Part shown: piece after piece, positions 45,342 to 58,972 of the stretch
How positions within the stretch are numbered: the first letter of the stretch is position 1
Layout of the letters: every line of letters begins with the position of its first letter
Assembly: GCF_009727055.1 (NCBI RefSeq)
Contig: NC_052352.1
Location: 21,447,085 to 21,511,084, forward strand
DNA from: Benincasa hispida
Lineage: Eukaryota > Streptophyta > Magnoliopsida > Cucurbitales > Cucurbitaceae
Direction: 5' to 3'
Length of the DNA stretch: 64,000 nt
Notes under the pieces: model-generated
What the model was told of the DNA's origin: nothing
Database searches by the model: none
The model's input: only the letters and a program-made list of their open reading frames with translations
Program-made: the position numbers and the translations under genes

Positions 45342-46562
45342 CTAGACAATACGTCGCATATCCTGTAGACCCAGACTTTCTAGATGACCCTCAAACACTT
45401 TAGCTGTGAAAGCCTTTGTAAATAAATCAGTAAGGTTGTGCTCCGAAGCAATCTTCATGACAGTCACATCACCTCGATGCACAATCTTCCGAATCAAGTG
45501 ATATTTTCGTTCAATGTGTTTTCCTCTTCGATGACTCCTAGGCTCCTTATAATTTTCCATAGCACCACTGTTATCACAATAAAGTGTGATGGGCAAAGAC
45601 ATATTTGGAACAACTTCTAAATTGGTAAGGAACTTCTTAAGCCAAACAACCTCTTTAGCAGCTTCACAAGCAACTACATATTTGGCTTCCATAGAGCGAA
45701 TCTGTGATGCATCCTTTCTTGATGCTCGCCAAACTATAGATCCTCCATTTAGAGTAAACACTAATCCTTATGTGGATTTTCAAGAATCCTGATCAGTCCG
45801 AAAATCAGCATTTGTATATCTTGTAAGGATAAATCCTTATCTCCATACACAAGCATATAGTCCCTCATTCTCTGAAGATAATTGATGATTGCTTTGACTG
45901 ATGTTTAGTGATCTAATCCTGAATTAGATTGATATCGACTGACAATCCCTACTGCATTGCAAATGTCAGGTCTGGTACATAACATTGCATACATAAGGCT
46001 ACCAACAGCAGATGCATAGGGAATTCATCTCATTTCCTTAATCTCTTGAGGAGTCTTAGGACACTGTTCCTTAGACAATACAATTCCATGCCTGAAAGGT
46101 AATTGTGCATGACAAACATCTTGTCAATATACGATGACTTAGACAAGGCCAATCTTTTGCTCTTACGATCTCTGATGATCTGGATCCCTAGAACAAACTG
46201 TGCCTCTCCCAAATCTTTCATTTAGAATTAGGCAGCCAACCATTTCTTTACATCAGTCAAAAATCCTACATCATTCCCAATGAGTAAAATATCATCCACA
46301 TATAGCACGGGGAAAGTTATTGAGTTGTTGATGATTTTCTTGTAAACATAAGACTCATCAACACTCTAATCAAAGCCATAAGATTTGATCTCAGCATCAA
46401 ATCTTATATTCCAAGATCGAGATGCTTGTTTCAATCCATAAATGGACCGATTAAGCTTGCAAACTTTTTGCTCTTGATCTTGTTCAATGAATCCTTCTGG
46501 TTGATTCATATAGATGGTCTCTTCAAGATTACCATTCAAAAAGGCAGTCTTGACGTCCATTA
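45342..46562 (-). pseudogene. Element F: RT C-terminal half and RNase H (copia), truncated
   Basis: Minus-strand pieces run as follows. 46,366-46,560 encodes MDVKTAFLNGNLEETIYMNQPEGF and KVCKLNRSIYGLKQASRSWN (RT). The YVDDI active site is at 46,288-46,302. 46,030-46,221 encodes MKDLGEAQFVLGIQIIRDRKSKRLALSKSSYIDKM. A further segment (45,770-46,030) reads the GSLMYAMLCTRPD-type RNase H start with stops. 45,342-45,761 (139 codons, the longest open frame of the nest) carries RNase H with MEAKYVVACEAAKEVVWL, LYCDNSGA and HNLTDLFTKAF. The frame is cut at about 46,562, upstream of MDVKTAFL, by non-repetitive AT-rich DNA. Integrase, protease, gag and 5' LTR are missing. Coding decay here is milder than in A. 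Confidence 0.88.
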
Positions 46563-47039
46563 TGCATCCACCGCTACAGCTTTTATTTACTTAGCTGATT
46601 TTTGCTTCTTTTTTTTTTTTTCATAGAAATTCTACATTCAAAGATGTTAGATTTTGTAAATTTTAGGATAATGTGCTTATAAACGCTTGAACATAAAGTT
46701 TGTCTATTTACATGAATTTCATTTCAAGTTAACGCATTTTCCTCTGAATATTCCTAATTATTCTAAATAAAGAGTTACAGTAACATGTATTTCTACAAGT
46801 TATCAATAGACCCTGAGAGCTAGATCTAAATTTTATTATATTTACAATTTTTTTTGTATTGTGCTATATCTACAAATATTTTGGATTTGGTTGCTATATT
46901 TGTAACTATCTCTTTCTTAAACTATAAAATAGAAAATATCCATAAACATTGTACTTTATATAAAAATATATCTCTTGTTTTTTTTAAAAAAATTCAGTAA
47001 TACCCTTAGACTTTCACAGTATATATATATATATATATT

Positions 47040-47465
47040 AAAATACTTTTAGTCTCTTAAACTTTCATAGAAGTAACAATTTAATCCATGAACTTTAGTT
47101 TGTAACGATTTAGTCCTTGTACTTTTAATTTTGTAACAATTTAGTCTATGAACTTTAATATTTAACAATTTAGTCCTTATAACTTCAAATTTGTAACAAT
47201 TTATTCCCCGTCGTAGAAACTCTGGAAAGATTTAGTGAGCTTTTTTACATAAATAAACTGATAAACTAAGTAAAGATTTAATATTTTTATTAAATATAAA
47301 GTCTAAATCATAAAAATTAACATCAATTTTTTTATGAATTTTTTTATATTAGAGACTAAATTGTTATAAATTTGAAAGTGTACGGACTAAATTATTACAT
47401 ATTAAAGTTCAGAGGCTAAATTGTTACTTTCATAAAAAGTTCAGGGATAAAAGTGTTTTTTAACA
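47040..47465. repeat. Fold-back element with 'aacaatttagtcc' modules
   Basis: The left arm (about 47,045-47,215) has repeated modules such as 'gtaacaatttagtc' and 'tgaacttta'. The right arm (about 47,345-47,460) has their complements, 'gactaaattgttac' and 'taaagttca'. The arms surround about 130 bp of unrelated AT-rich DNA. This looks like a non-autonomous fold-back or MITE-like element. The superfamily is not assigned. Confidence 0.7.
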
Positions 47466-47790
47466 CACACACACATATAGCATTTCATGGCATGGACGTG
47501 ATCAAACTATGATTAGGACATTCAAAGTAGTGATGTACAACACAAGTTTCATAATTTTTCAAACAATCAATAATATTTTATCAATATTATATTATTAAAT
47601 ATTTAAAAAAATTAATAATATGGTTGGAGGTGGCAAAAAAATTCTGATTTCTTGTTAGAATCATTATTTTATGTTGTTTAGTTTCTAAAAAAAAATTCAA
47701 GACAATCCAATCATTGGAAGATAGATTTGACCATTCATGGGTATGTGTATATATATATATACTTACTGGGATTTTCTTATTGAAAGTCAT

Positions 47791-48035
47791 TAGTACTTTG
47801 TTTCAAAAACATCCTTGAATTTTCAAGAAAAAAAAAGGTGAAAAATACCCTAATCACTAATATGTATATCATTTTAAAAATACTCTTAAACTTTTAAAAG
47901 TTTCATTAATACTCTTAATCTTTCCGATAAAAAAAAGTTTAAAAAATGCTCATGGTACCTAGATTTTTGAAGTTAAGTGTATTGGTAAAATTTGTGAAAG
48001 TTGGATGGTATTTTTTTTTAAACAAAGTATTTGTT
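47791..48035. repeat. Small fold-back element
   Basis: The left end 'actttgtttcaaaaacatcc' and the right end 'ggatggtatttttt' followed by 'aaacaaagta' are near complements about 245 bp apart, with further partly complementary words inside ('aatactcttaa' / 'ttaagtgtatt'). MITE-like and non-coding. Confidence 0.55.
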
Positions 48036-51000
48036 GTTTCCATTGGTAAGAAATTTTTTAAGTTTGCTTTGAAAATTTATGTGTATTTTTACACAAAGTA
48101 TAAAATTGAAAGAAAAAGATTATAAATTAACCAAATTAATATGATGGTATTCAAGTGATTCTTTTTTGGGAAATGTGAAAAAAAAAAAGACAAAAAGAAA
48201 AAAAAGGAAAAGAATTATCATCAGATAGGCATGGATTCAAGTTTCCATCTAGTTAAAATATATGTTTTAGTAAAAGAAAATTTTTAGTGAAGAATGAAAT
48301 CAGGAGAACATGGATTGTTTGTTTCACGTGGGGATCCGAATAAACGCATTTATTTTGTGGTAACGTAAGATGTGTTTTAAATGCCCTCTTGAAAGATAGA
48401 TTTTATAGATTCCCATGTCGAGGATATCATTTTTTTTTTCCACCACTTTTCTTCCCACATATATATAAATATCACTCTTATTTATTTTCATTTTATAATT
48501 AAAATATATACTATGAACTATGTATTTTATCGTCTTTGACTATATTGTAGTTATTTTTTAATAAAGACAATGAAATTCAAATTCAAATTAATATTTATTT
48601 TATAAAAAAAATTTAATAAATATATTATTTTGTTGAGAAAAATAATAAAACTATATTCATTTGAAAAGAAATTCAAATTAATAAAAATAAATATGTTATA
48701 TAAGTTCAAATAATATTAAATATTTAATTATAAATTTAAAAATCATAGTAAGGGCATTCTTAGAACATTATATAAATTTAAGACTTTTCCAAGTAAAAAT
48801 CCTACAAAACAATACAGTTATCCACGTATTCTCATATATCTCCAAAAACACCCCTACAAAATAAACATGGTTATTTAAGGAGGTCAGACATCTATATTTT
48901 CGGACATCTAAAGATTTCGGTTATCTACATTCTTAAAAAGCAAACGACCTCTAAAGGTAATCACATAAGAGAATGTCAATTGGTGGCTAAAAAATATAAA
49001 CCGTAATGTTTGAAAGAGTGGTTTATTTTCACCAAGAAAAAACAGCAGAAAAAAATAAATTCATATATTGGTCAAAAGAGGAAAAATATTCCTAAAAAGT
49101 CGTCCATTTCTTTCACCTCACAAAGTCTAAAAGAAAAGCAAGCATCAGGCCAACCGAATCGTCTTCTTAGTAACACCAAAAGGATTATCCACCATTAAAG
49201 AAAGGAGATGATTGAAAATAGTTTTAGGACAAAAAAATGGACCATCCAATGGTCGTCAAAACAATATTCCAAAAACTAGCAACAAATAGGCAACACATAA
49301 TTTTAATGTAGTTATAATATATTAGGACATTAAAAAGATCTTTCTAATGCATCATACCATTTAAACGTTAAACGAGCCCCAACCTTAATGATGAAGGTTG
49401 TTTTTTTAGTTTTGTTAAGGCATAAAGAATAAGGATTAAAATTAGATTTGTCAAAGTTTAAGAATTAGCAAACAAGAAAATACTAGGATGAGAATATTAT
49501 TTTAACCTAAAAACAACTTCATGTATATTTATGAGTTCACTTAAATTTGGTCTGAATTGAAATGAACAAATCGAAATATGTTATTAATTTTAAAAATAAA
49601 TTTAAATATATTATATATATTTAATAATTTCTTTTTAGTTCATTTATTTATTATATCCAACACCTCTTAAGAATAAACTTTTAAGTACTCGGGAAAGTAA
49701 TTTTTCAAAGTGAAATTAATTAATTGCTAATAGTAATTTTGAAAATAAATAAGTATATATACATATATGTTTTACCATATATTAATATTTTACTTTTTTT
49801 AATATCACAAAAACTTTGAATACTTGATTAACACAACTCAAATCAAATCTAAATATTTCATAATTGAATTATTTAATAAAAACGGCTAGAGTTGAAAAAA
49901 AAAATTATAACCCAAATAATTGTATTGAATCTTGAAAGTTTCTTAACCCATCCAATACAATGTAACAAATATGATAAGTTTGAATTTGTAATCATTGATT
50001 TGAAAAAAAAAATAGTATAATTGGTACTAATAATGATGTTGGAATGCTTTGAATTTATTAATTGGTATTTTGAACAACCAAATATGGGACGGCACACCCT
50101 GATGGGAATTTCGGGATAACATCCTTGAAACCTATTGAAAATTTGTATTTTAGCATATTTACTTATCTGTAGTTATTTACGATTATAATTCTAAGTTTCA
50201 AAGTAGTGTACTATATAAACTTTTTAATCTTAGAGATTTTGTTTGTGTATTCAGAAAATATTATCTCTAATAATATTGTTCTCTCTCTGTCTCATGAACG
50301 TACGTAACTAACACTGTTAGTGAACCACGTATAACATCTATATGTTGATTTTTTTTTTTAATTATCGATTTTGTAACATATTGATTTATTTAAAAAAGGG
50401 AATTAAATTAACATTAAAATATATATTTTCAGTTAATGTCATTACAGAGCATAAAACAATATTTCCAAATTATTGATTGTTTATATCGTCTCCTTTCTTT
50501 TTCATTCTATTAATAATAATAATTAAAAAAAAAAAGAAAAGAAAAGAAAAAAGAGCATAGAATTGATTGCCATCGTATATTCTTTTTTTTTCATTTTCTC
50601 TTTTTGGACAAAAAGGCATATTCTGATCTTATGTTTGAGGAATATACGTTTGGTTTTTCTAAATAATTAAATCACTTTATTATTAAATAATTACACTATA
50701 ATAATCCAACAATCAAAGTTGGAATTAGTAAATGACATGGATTACGTACGTAAACTTTGTAGTTTTATGTATAATAATATCTTCTTTTTTTTCTTTTTTG
50801 GAAACGATTAAGCATATTAAAATTAAATAATGTTTATCATGTTGATAAGATTTAGTAAAAGTATATTATATAATTAATTACAGATGGACCACACATAACT
50901 AGTTATACTATACAAAATATAATATGCTTCAATGTTGTTGTATTCCTTTTAACGTACCCTTTTTCAATGTCTGATTTCATGCATTAGGGAATTTTTGGAG

Positions 51001-51055
51001 GATGAGGCTGGAATCTTAAAATTATTGGACTATCCGATCACTACTTAAGTCTAAG

Positions 51056-51240
51056 AGTGTGTTTGGAATACATTTTCAAGTGTTTAATTTAAAAAATAAG
51101 TCATTTTAGAAAATATTTGAGTTTTTTGCAATCACTTAAAATAGCTTTTTAAGTATATTTTAATCAGTTATTTTATCAAAAATATTTAAATAATTTTTTT
51201 TAATTATTTTTTTCTCACGTCAATCCAAACGAATGCTAAG
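51056..51240. repeat. Dispersed repeat also present in CCD8 intron 1
   Basis: The words 'cattttcaagtgtttaattt', 'aaaaaataag', 'atttgag', 'aagtatattttaatca' and 'aaaatatttaaataa' occur here in the same order as at 63,215-63,395 in the first intron of CCD8. It is therefore a mobile or dispersed short repeat. The class is unknown. Confidence 0.65.
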
Positions 51241-52149
51241 ATTTTTAATAAATTAATGGGTTTTGAATAGTAACATGGTGTTTATTTTATTTTAATTTAA
51301 AATTTAGATTTATTCCTCCCACACAGGTGAATATATATATAGATACAATTTTGTTTATCTAAGTTCAACCATCTGGAGTGAGAATTTGGACCAAATAATT
51401 TGAACACCTACGTCTGTGTCTTGAGCACTGAATTAAAAAAAAGGTCATATTTGTTAGAAAATATAAAATTATTATTATGAGATGTGAGAAAAAAAAATTA
51501 TAAGAAAAAAATAGAGAAAGACGAGGATATAAAAAAATGCTCAAATCTATTTGATTATTCTTGTGACTCTCTAATTTATATTCGTTCTTGTGTTTAAAAA
51601 AAAAATTAATACACATAAAAATGATGCATAAACAAATTTAGTACGAAATTAGAGGAAATTTATCAACTTTTTTTATACATGCTTCGTTCTTTTGGTGAAT
51701 GAGTAAATTAAATCATAAACTTGATCAAATAAGTGATGATCGAAATATATATTCTCGATAAAATAATTTTCAGTAGAATGAATGAATAAAGTTTAAATAT
51801 AAAATTAAAAATGAAAGTATTAATATCCATTAAACACGATTTCTAAAAATTGAAATTAAAAGAGATTAAAACTTATAGTTTAACTTTATAAGTACTAAGA
51901 AAGAATTTTTTTTCAAAGAATAATCATTATGATATTAAAACTTGGTTGAATTATAATTGGATAATTGTGCAATGAAATCATGAAACATATCAAATGGATG
52001 TGAAAATAAAATTTGATACATACATAAGAGAGAAAGAGGGAGAGGATCAAGGGAGGGTTGAAATATGAAGAATAGTCAAGGTCAAATAAATTGTAAAAAG
52101 CATTCAACTACTAATCATTTAATCCATTAATTGTCAATAATAAAATTCA

Positions 52150-52176
52150 AGAAAAAAAAAAAAAAAAAAAAAAAAG
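52150..52176. repeat. Poly(A) tract
   Basis: An uninterrupted A run of more than 20 bases. No upstream SINE or LINE body and no duplication could be recognised, so it is reported as simple sequence only. Confidence 0.85.
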
Positions 52177-52516
52177 CATCCAAACACATAACATCTCTAT
52201 TCTCTCCCATCCCACCACTCACAAATTTTTCTTTCAAAAATAATAAAACCTAATTCCCATTATAATTTTTTTTTCTTTTTCTTTCACTTTGTGGATTCTC
52301 CTCCCACTTTAATCAATTTATATATCATACCTAATTTCATACATTTTCTTTTTCTCATTAAAATCTATCTCAAACTTCACATATTAATCAAATAAGTATG
52401 TTATATAAAATAAGGTTTAACAAAAAATACATATCATGGAAGTATAATATTGTGTCAAGCTAAATGACAAGATGAGAATCAAAATATCTGAGAAAAAGTA
52501 AGGTCCAATTTGTATA

Positions 52517-52557
52517 TATATATATATATTATATATATATATATAATATATATATAC
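52517..52557. repeat. (TA)n microsatellite
   Basis: About 40 bases of alternating TA with two interruptions. Likely polymorphic. Confidence 0.9.
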
Positions 52558-54889
52558 ATTTATAGTTAAAGCGTTGAAAACAAAAAGTAGAAAATGAATT
52601 TGAAAGAATCAAATTATATTTGAGAAAAATGAAATAATCAATCATTCAATTTGATATGGATGTATTGTCTCGAACCAATTCTTGATTTTAATTTAATGCT
52701 TTAGGCAAAAACATATTAGACACACACGTTGAATTAGTGGGTCGATGTCGAATCAAAATGAACAAGACTTAGACATTTGTAATTAAGAGATTTTTTTTAA
52801 AATAAAATATTTTAGATATTTGACTTTAAAGTCATCTAATTTTGATCATCAACTTAAAAGTTAATCTTACAAATGAGAGGTAGAAAATTTAAGCCTACAA
52901 ACGGTCAAATAAGAGAATCTATGTTTAACTAGTCGGTTAGAAGAATGTATAACGATTCATATAAATATAATATGTAAATTAAAGTGAGTGGGGATTAGAA
53001 TTGAGGCCCATTGGAATGAATATAAAATTGGGGTTTTTGGACCCTCCACTAATTGAGTAATTAGTATTAATATGAGATGTGATTAAGGAAAGTTAATTAA
53101 TTAATGTAAATAGAGGGGGAATTGTTGGGTGTGTTGTGGGGTATTGTTAATTTTGTCTGCCACAAATAAAAACAAGAGAGAGTTGGGAATGATTTTTGTG
53201 GGAATCAAAGAGAGCATTGAAGAGACAATTGCAAATACAAAGGTCTTAGTTTACTCTATGCCCACACAACTACTCCAATACCCAAATATTATTTATTATT
53301 AACATATCTTTCATTATCATGTAATATAATACATAATTTAGTTTCACTTCAAAATGCTTCATTTAACTTTTCCATTTTGAATAAAAAAAAAGAGTCTAAT
53401 CTTTCATTATTATTTCATTTATATGCTAGCTCCCCATTTTCTACATTCTTTTCATTACTAATTTTGTTTCTTTTTATGTCTATGAATAATGACCCAACAT
53501 GTAAAATCCAATTATTTTAAGTTTTGGGTTTTAATGTTTGATTCAACTATGAAAGGCTTTCTTTGGTTGATTTTGAAATTAGGGTGACATTAGTAATTGA
53601 AAAATGTGTTTTTAGTGGTATTAAATCGTGGAATTTCTCGAATCATAGTGAAAGCAGATCTATCATCTTGATCTAGTAATTTGATCAATGTATATTGAAA
53701 TAACCTGTAAAAATTGTGTCTTATTGATTATTGAAAATAGTGTATTTCTAAGCTAGTTGGAAATGAGATATATGTGTTTTTCTTTTGTTAATAGTAGAAG
53801 CAACAAACTTGATCATTATTTAGTTAATATGATCGTGAATATCGATGAAAATTGCACTTTCAAGATACACTAATTCAACCAAAAAAACTCTTAGAAAAAA
53901 AAAAAAAAAAAAGATCAATCCATGTACATGGATTCTCTTAATTAATTAAATTAAACCAATAAAATTTTGAAGAAAATCAAGGAGGAGAAATAGAATGAAA
54001 ATTACTTTATATATATATCAACACTATCCACTCAAATTTGAAAAGATATATTTTCTTTTCAAATTTTTGGATAGTAAACATAGATGGAAAATATTATTGC
54101 ATGTCTATATCCAGCCACAAAAAATTATCATTATTGTCATTGTTATTATTATTATTATTGAATAATTTTGGGTGCATTAAATTAGACAAGAAAATGTCCT
54201 TATTTCAAATAGGAATATGGGGCATCATTTTTTTTATAATCGTAAAGCACTTGGCGATACATTTGTAAAATCAATTGTCACCTCCCTCTGAAAATTAAAA
54301 TGAATAATATTTCTCTCGGATAAATTAAGCACATATGTTTACATAGTAATCATTATACCTAATGAATTTTTTTTATATTTTTTTCTAAAATGATTTCACA
54401 AATATTTGTCAAAATTATTAGTTTGATCTAAATTTCCCCATTAGAAAGGAAAGATTTTGTTTTTCTTTAAATCTGATACGAAAATTTGAAATACTATAAG
54501 ATTTTTATATTTATGAACTTAATTTGAGGGTTCTATCTACAATAAAATTTACAAATTTTTGTGAAGACGATATATATATTTTTAAGAATATGCCTCTTTT
54601 ACATGACACAAAATTCTCTTTATTAGCATATCTAGATTTAACGTTAGTAATGGAATCTTTTAATTACATTACAAAAATGTCTAATTATTGTCTCTTCTTT
54701 AAAATTTTTTATTTTTAACTTTTAACATTACGTTTCTCACATGCAAGACTAATAAAAGCATAATTTCTTTATAATATTAAACTTCAATCAAACGCTTGGA
54801 TTTGGACTTAATTTAATTTGATGATTAAACTTACAAAACACTAACACTAATTATACATATATACTAAGATTTTAAAGGAATATAATTTT

Positions 54890-55070
54890 TTTTTTTTTGA
54901 AGATTTTCAAAAACAGAAAAATAAATAGTAAAATCTTAATCTTCTCTGATAGAGACGGCTATAAGTATCTATGAAGGATAGAAACAGATAGAAGTATATA
55001 ATAATAGTCACTTTTTTCTACTATTTCTATGAATAGTTTGACAATTTTTTTTATATGTAAAAATTTTATT
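54890..55070. repeat. Dispersed repeat, copy 1
   Basis: A block with 'gattttcaaaaacagaaaaa', 'cttaatcttctctgataga', 'ctatttctatgaatagtttg' and 'acaatttttttt'. The same order recurs at 58,785-58,972. Orientation and superfamily are not determined. Confidence 0.6.
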
Positions 55071-58000
55071 TATTTTTTAAATAGAAAAAAATAGAAGAAA
55101 TTAATTAAAAAACTAGTAAAGAATAATAATACGTGGGAATAGAAATTTCCCATAACACAAACAAATCGTAAAGGCAATATATTATATTTATAAATAGTCA
55201 AAATGGAAAATGATTGTAATTCTCAAAATTATTAAAAGAGTACCATCTCTCATTCATTTTATATAGAAAAATACTGAAATTGGCAAATCAGAATTCCACG
55301 TTATATATATAATTTTAAAATTTTAAAATATAATTTTTCCAAGGCAATGGCAACAAAAACAATGATTGTAAATAAATTGTGTGTTTTTTGAATGACAAGC
55401 CAATTGTGAAATAAAGGTACACACTTTTGTTTGCCATGTGGAAGCAAAATCTTTCAACACATGATACCGTTTTCTAAAACGTTTTTTATTGAGTAATTGA
55501 AATTTTGGGGTTTTTTTTTACATCAATTTTTTTAATATTTTCGTTAAATTACAAGTTTAATTTCCATTACTTTGTCTACTAAACTTTCGAAAGTCATCTA
55601 ATATCTTTAAATTTTGGAAACTATTTAAGTACAAAATCAAAAGTAATTTAAATACTAAATTTTTTTATAATATATAAACAGATGTGAATCGAATCTCTAA
55701 TATCAAAATTGGTAGTATAATTTTTATATCAATTGAATTATGCTCATTTTGATCGTTGATATAGACTAAACTTATAGTTTTTTTTTTCTTTTGTGTGTGT
55801 GTGTTTTGATGTGGCAAACACAAGGACCCCAAAAATATGACGTGTGTTGGGAAAGAAGAAAAAAAATTAAGCAACTTGGGGTTGAACCCACTTTCCATAA
55901 GAGGTATGGACTAAAATCAAGGAAAAGTGGGATAATTGGTAAAAGTAAACTAAATCAAGATTAATATTATGAAGAAAGAAAAAAAAAGAGAATTAAAATA
56001 TTGAGGAAAAAAAAAGTGTATTGGGATTTTTTTATGGAAAACATCATAATTTAGGGTATGGAAAAATGTGAAGAGTTTTTGTTTATAATTTTTTATAATA
56101 TGTTTCATTGCTCTCCACTTTGGACGGCCAAATATTCCATCCCATCCCTCTCCCACACCTACTATTATTTGATTCTTTTTTTTTAATTATTATTATTATT
56201 TTTTCATTCTCAATTTATTCTTCTATATCGATTTCTTTTGGAGTTTTGTACAAGTAGGATAAAGAAATTAATCCTTTTATAACGATCGCTAAAATAATAT
56301 GTTTGTTTATTAGTTACTTGTTTTGGAATATTTGGAAGATACTAAGCACTTGTTTGAAAATACTTTCTACTTAAATGTAAAAAAAATAAAAATAAAAAAT
56401 AACAATATTTTGACTTGTTATAGTGAGTTTTTTTTAATATCTCATTCCTAGCACGTGTATTGCACGTGAAATTTGTAGTTTTATTTTAGTATGTATTTAG
56501 AAGAAAGAAAAAAAAAAGTTAAGTTACATATTTGAATTTACTTTCCTATGACTTGAGAAAATTGTTGCAAAAAACTGAGAAATTAAAAGAAAGCAATAAA
56601 AACTGAGGAGACAAGAATCTACGTAGGAAACTTCCAACTTGGAGAAAAACCACAAGCTAAAAAAATACACTATTTGAAAAATTGCTACAATCACACAAAA
56701 AAACTTCCTCTCTCTGCCCCAATTACATCAGTACTCTCTCGATGTTTTTTACTACTCACACATTTTGAGTTACCACACTAAGCTTAATGTGTTTCTAATG
56801 AGGACGACTTGAAACTAGAGGCATAGGCTCATTTTATAGTGATAGGAACCCATCACTTTCTTCAATTTTTCAATGTAAGACAAAGTGCATTTTTAATATT
56901 TTACCAAAAATTCAAAAAAAATTAGAATTTGAAAAAATCTCATAAATAGTTTTTATGGTTTGATAAAGTTATTATAAATAGTCTCTATGATCAAATCATA
57001 AGGACTAAAAAGTTCTAACACTCTCAAAATCAAATGAGCTAAATTAAAAAGATTCTCACTTAAATATTCTTTTATATTGTTTGATCGGAATAATCTTAAT
57101 TATTTATAGAGAAAGATAATTATGAATTTATGAAATTTTAAAAGCAAAAGACATCATTATCCGTTCAAATAATATATGTCCATTGTGAGATCGTGGCATT
57201 TCATATCTATAATCTAAATCACATCTATATACAAAAGAATATATACTGCTACATCAGATAATCACTTCGACCCCAATAGTTGCAATGAGGCAATGACATG
57301 ATTGCAGGTTCCAAAATATCTCTTAATTAAATCGGTTTTATGTATAGTATAGTATAGATCACATCCTTTATACAAAGTATATACTACTTCAATATGAATA
57401 ACTATATCAGGGTGAAAGACGTGACTATTAGTTCAAAAAATTCTCTACTCACCATCCTTTTATATAGAGTATATATATTTAGTAAAATGATTTCTTTTTC
57501 ATTTTTAGAAAAGGATTTTATATATAGATTATTGTATAATATATTTTGAAGGAAAATTCTTATAAATAGAAAATTCCAAAAAATATTTACACTTTATAAC
57601 AAAAAGTTTTAAAAAGTACTTGTACTTGTGAATTTTTTCTATAAAATATAAATATTTTTAAATATTTTTGTATATTTAAAAAGACCCCAACAAGAAGTGT
57701 TTGGAAACCATGTTAGTAGATTTCTATATTCAAAATAGAAAAATTATTTTAAATTACAAAATTGTTAGAAATATTTTTAAATACAGTAAAATATCAAATA
57801 GTAACATTTTGCTATATTTATAAATAAATTGTTAAATTTTATATTTAAAAACACCCCATTATTACTATTATTATTGTGTCCTAATTATCAAATTATCTTA
57901 GGATCATTAATTGAAATAACTAGTCTAATATATATTGCACTTAAGGAAGATGAAATTTTGGCTTTCTGGTTTATGAGTTTTTAATAATAGATTGGTTTTG

Positions 58001-58784
58001 GGTTTTGGGTTTTTTCCCCCTCAATTTCTTATTCATAAGTTTCAAAATGTAAGCTTTTAATGTATGAATATAGCTATTAAAAAAATGTATGAGTTTTAAG
58101 ATATAGTTTTAAAAGAATCCTAGAATTATTTTTATTTCTAGTATATATTTATTTTTTAAAAAAATGTTGAATAAAATAAAATTATTTCTCTCCCCTGTCT
58201 ACTCTCATTGTCACTCTTTCTTGTTTGTTCCATTTCCTAAATTTACCCTTTCATTTTCTATGGCGGAATTTTCCCATTCATTTTGGGTCGATTCTTCCAA
58301 CAAAAACAGAGAAAATGATGAGTTTAGAGTAGATTAAAAATTAATTCTAAAATGATTAAAATCATTTTTAATATTTTTGAAATCACTTCAAAATATATTT
58401 TTAATCATTTAAGATTATTCTTTATGATCTAGAAGTTGTATCTAAAAATGTAAAATTAAATTTTAGTGATTAAAATAATGTTTTAGAGTGATTTTGAAAA
58501 AGTGATTTTAACCGAAGAATTTTATTTCAACATTTTTTATTACTTCGAATGCCACATTATTAATATTAAAAATAATAGCAAAAAAAAGTTACCTTGTTAC
58601 TATAGCAAATTGAAAATGTATTGTCAAAGACCTTTTACAATTATTTCTCGAAATCAATGAACAAATCATAGGTGTTATTTTAAACTTTTAAGAACAAAAG
58701 GACCTAATATTAAAAATTTAGGAGTGAGAGGAATTTTTTTTTTTAAAAAAAAAAAGTGAATTTTCTTGTATATTTATAGAAATT

Positions 58785-58972
58785 TTCAAAAATAGAAAAA
58801 TATGAGAAATTATTAACATAAAATAACAAAATTTAATCTTCTTTGATAGAGTTGATAGAGGTTAATAAAAGTCTATTAACATCTATCAGCATTTCTTTTT
58901 TTTTTTTTTTTTTTTTGCTATTTGTTTAAATAGTTTAACATTTTTTTTATCTGTAAAAAATTTTCTATATGT
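58785..58972. repeat. Dispersed repeat, copy 2
   Basis: Matches 54,890-55,070: 'aattttcaaaaatagaaaaa', 'tttaatcttctttgatag', a long T run, 'gctatttgtttaaatagttt' and 'aacattttttttat'. The middle contains 'gatagaggttaataaaag' facing 'ctattaacatctatc', a small hairpin. Confidence 0.6.

Noticed and set aside
52150..52176. Poly(A) run as the tail of a SINE, LINE or processed pseudogene
   Set aside because: No body with RNA polymerase III boxes, no coding similarity and no flanking duplication could be found.
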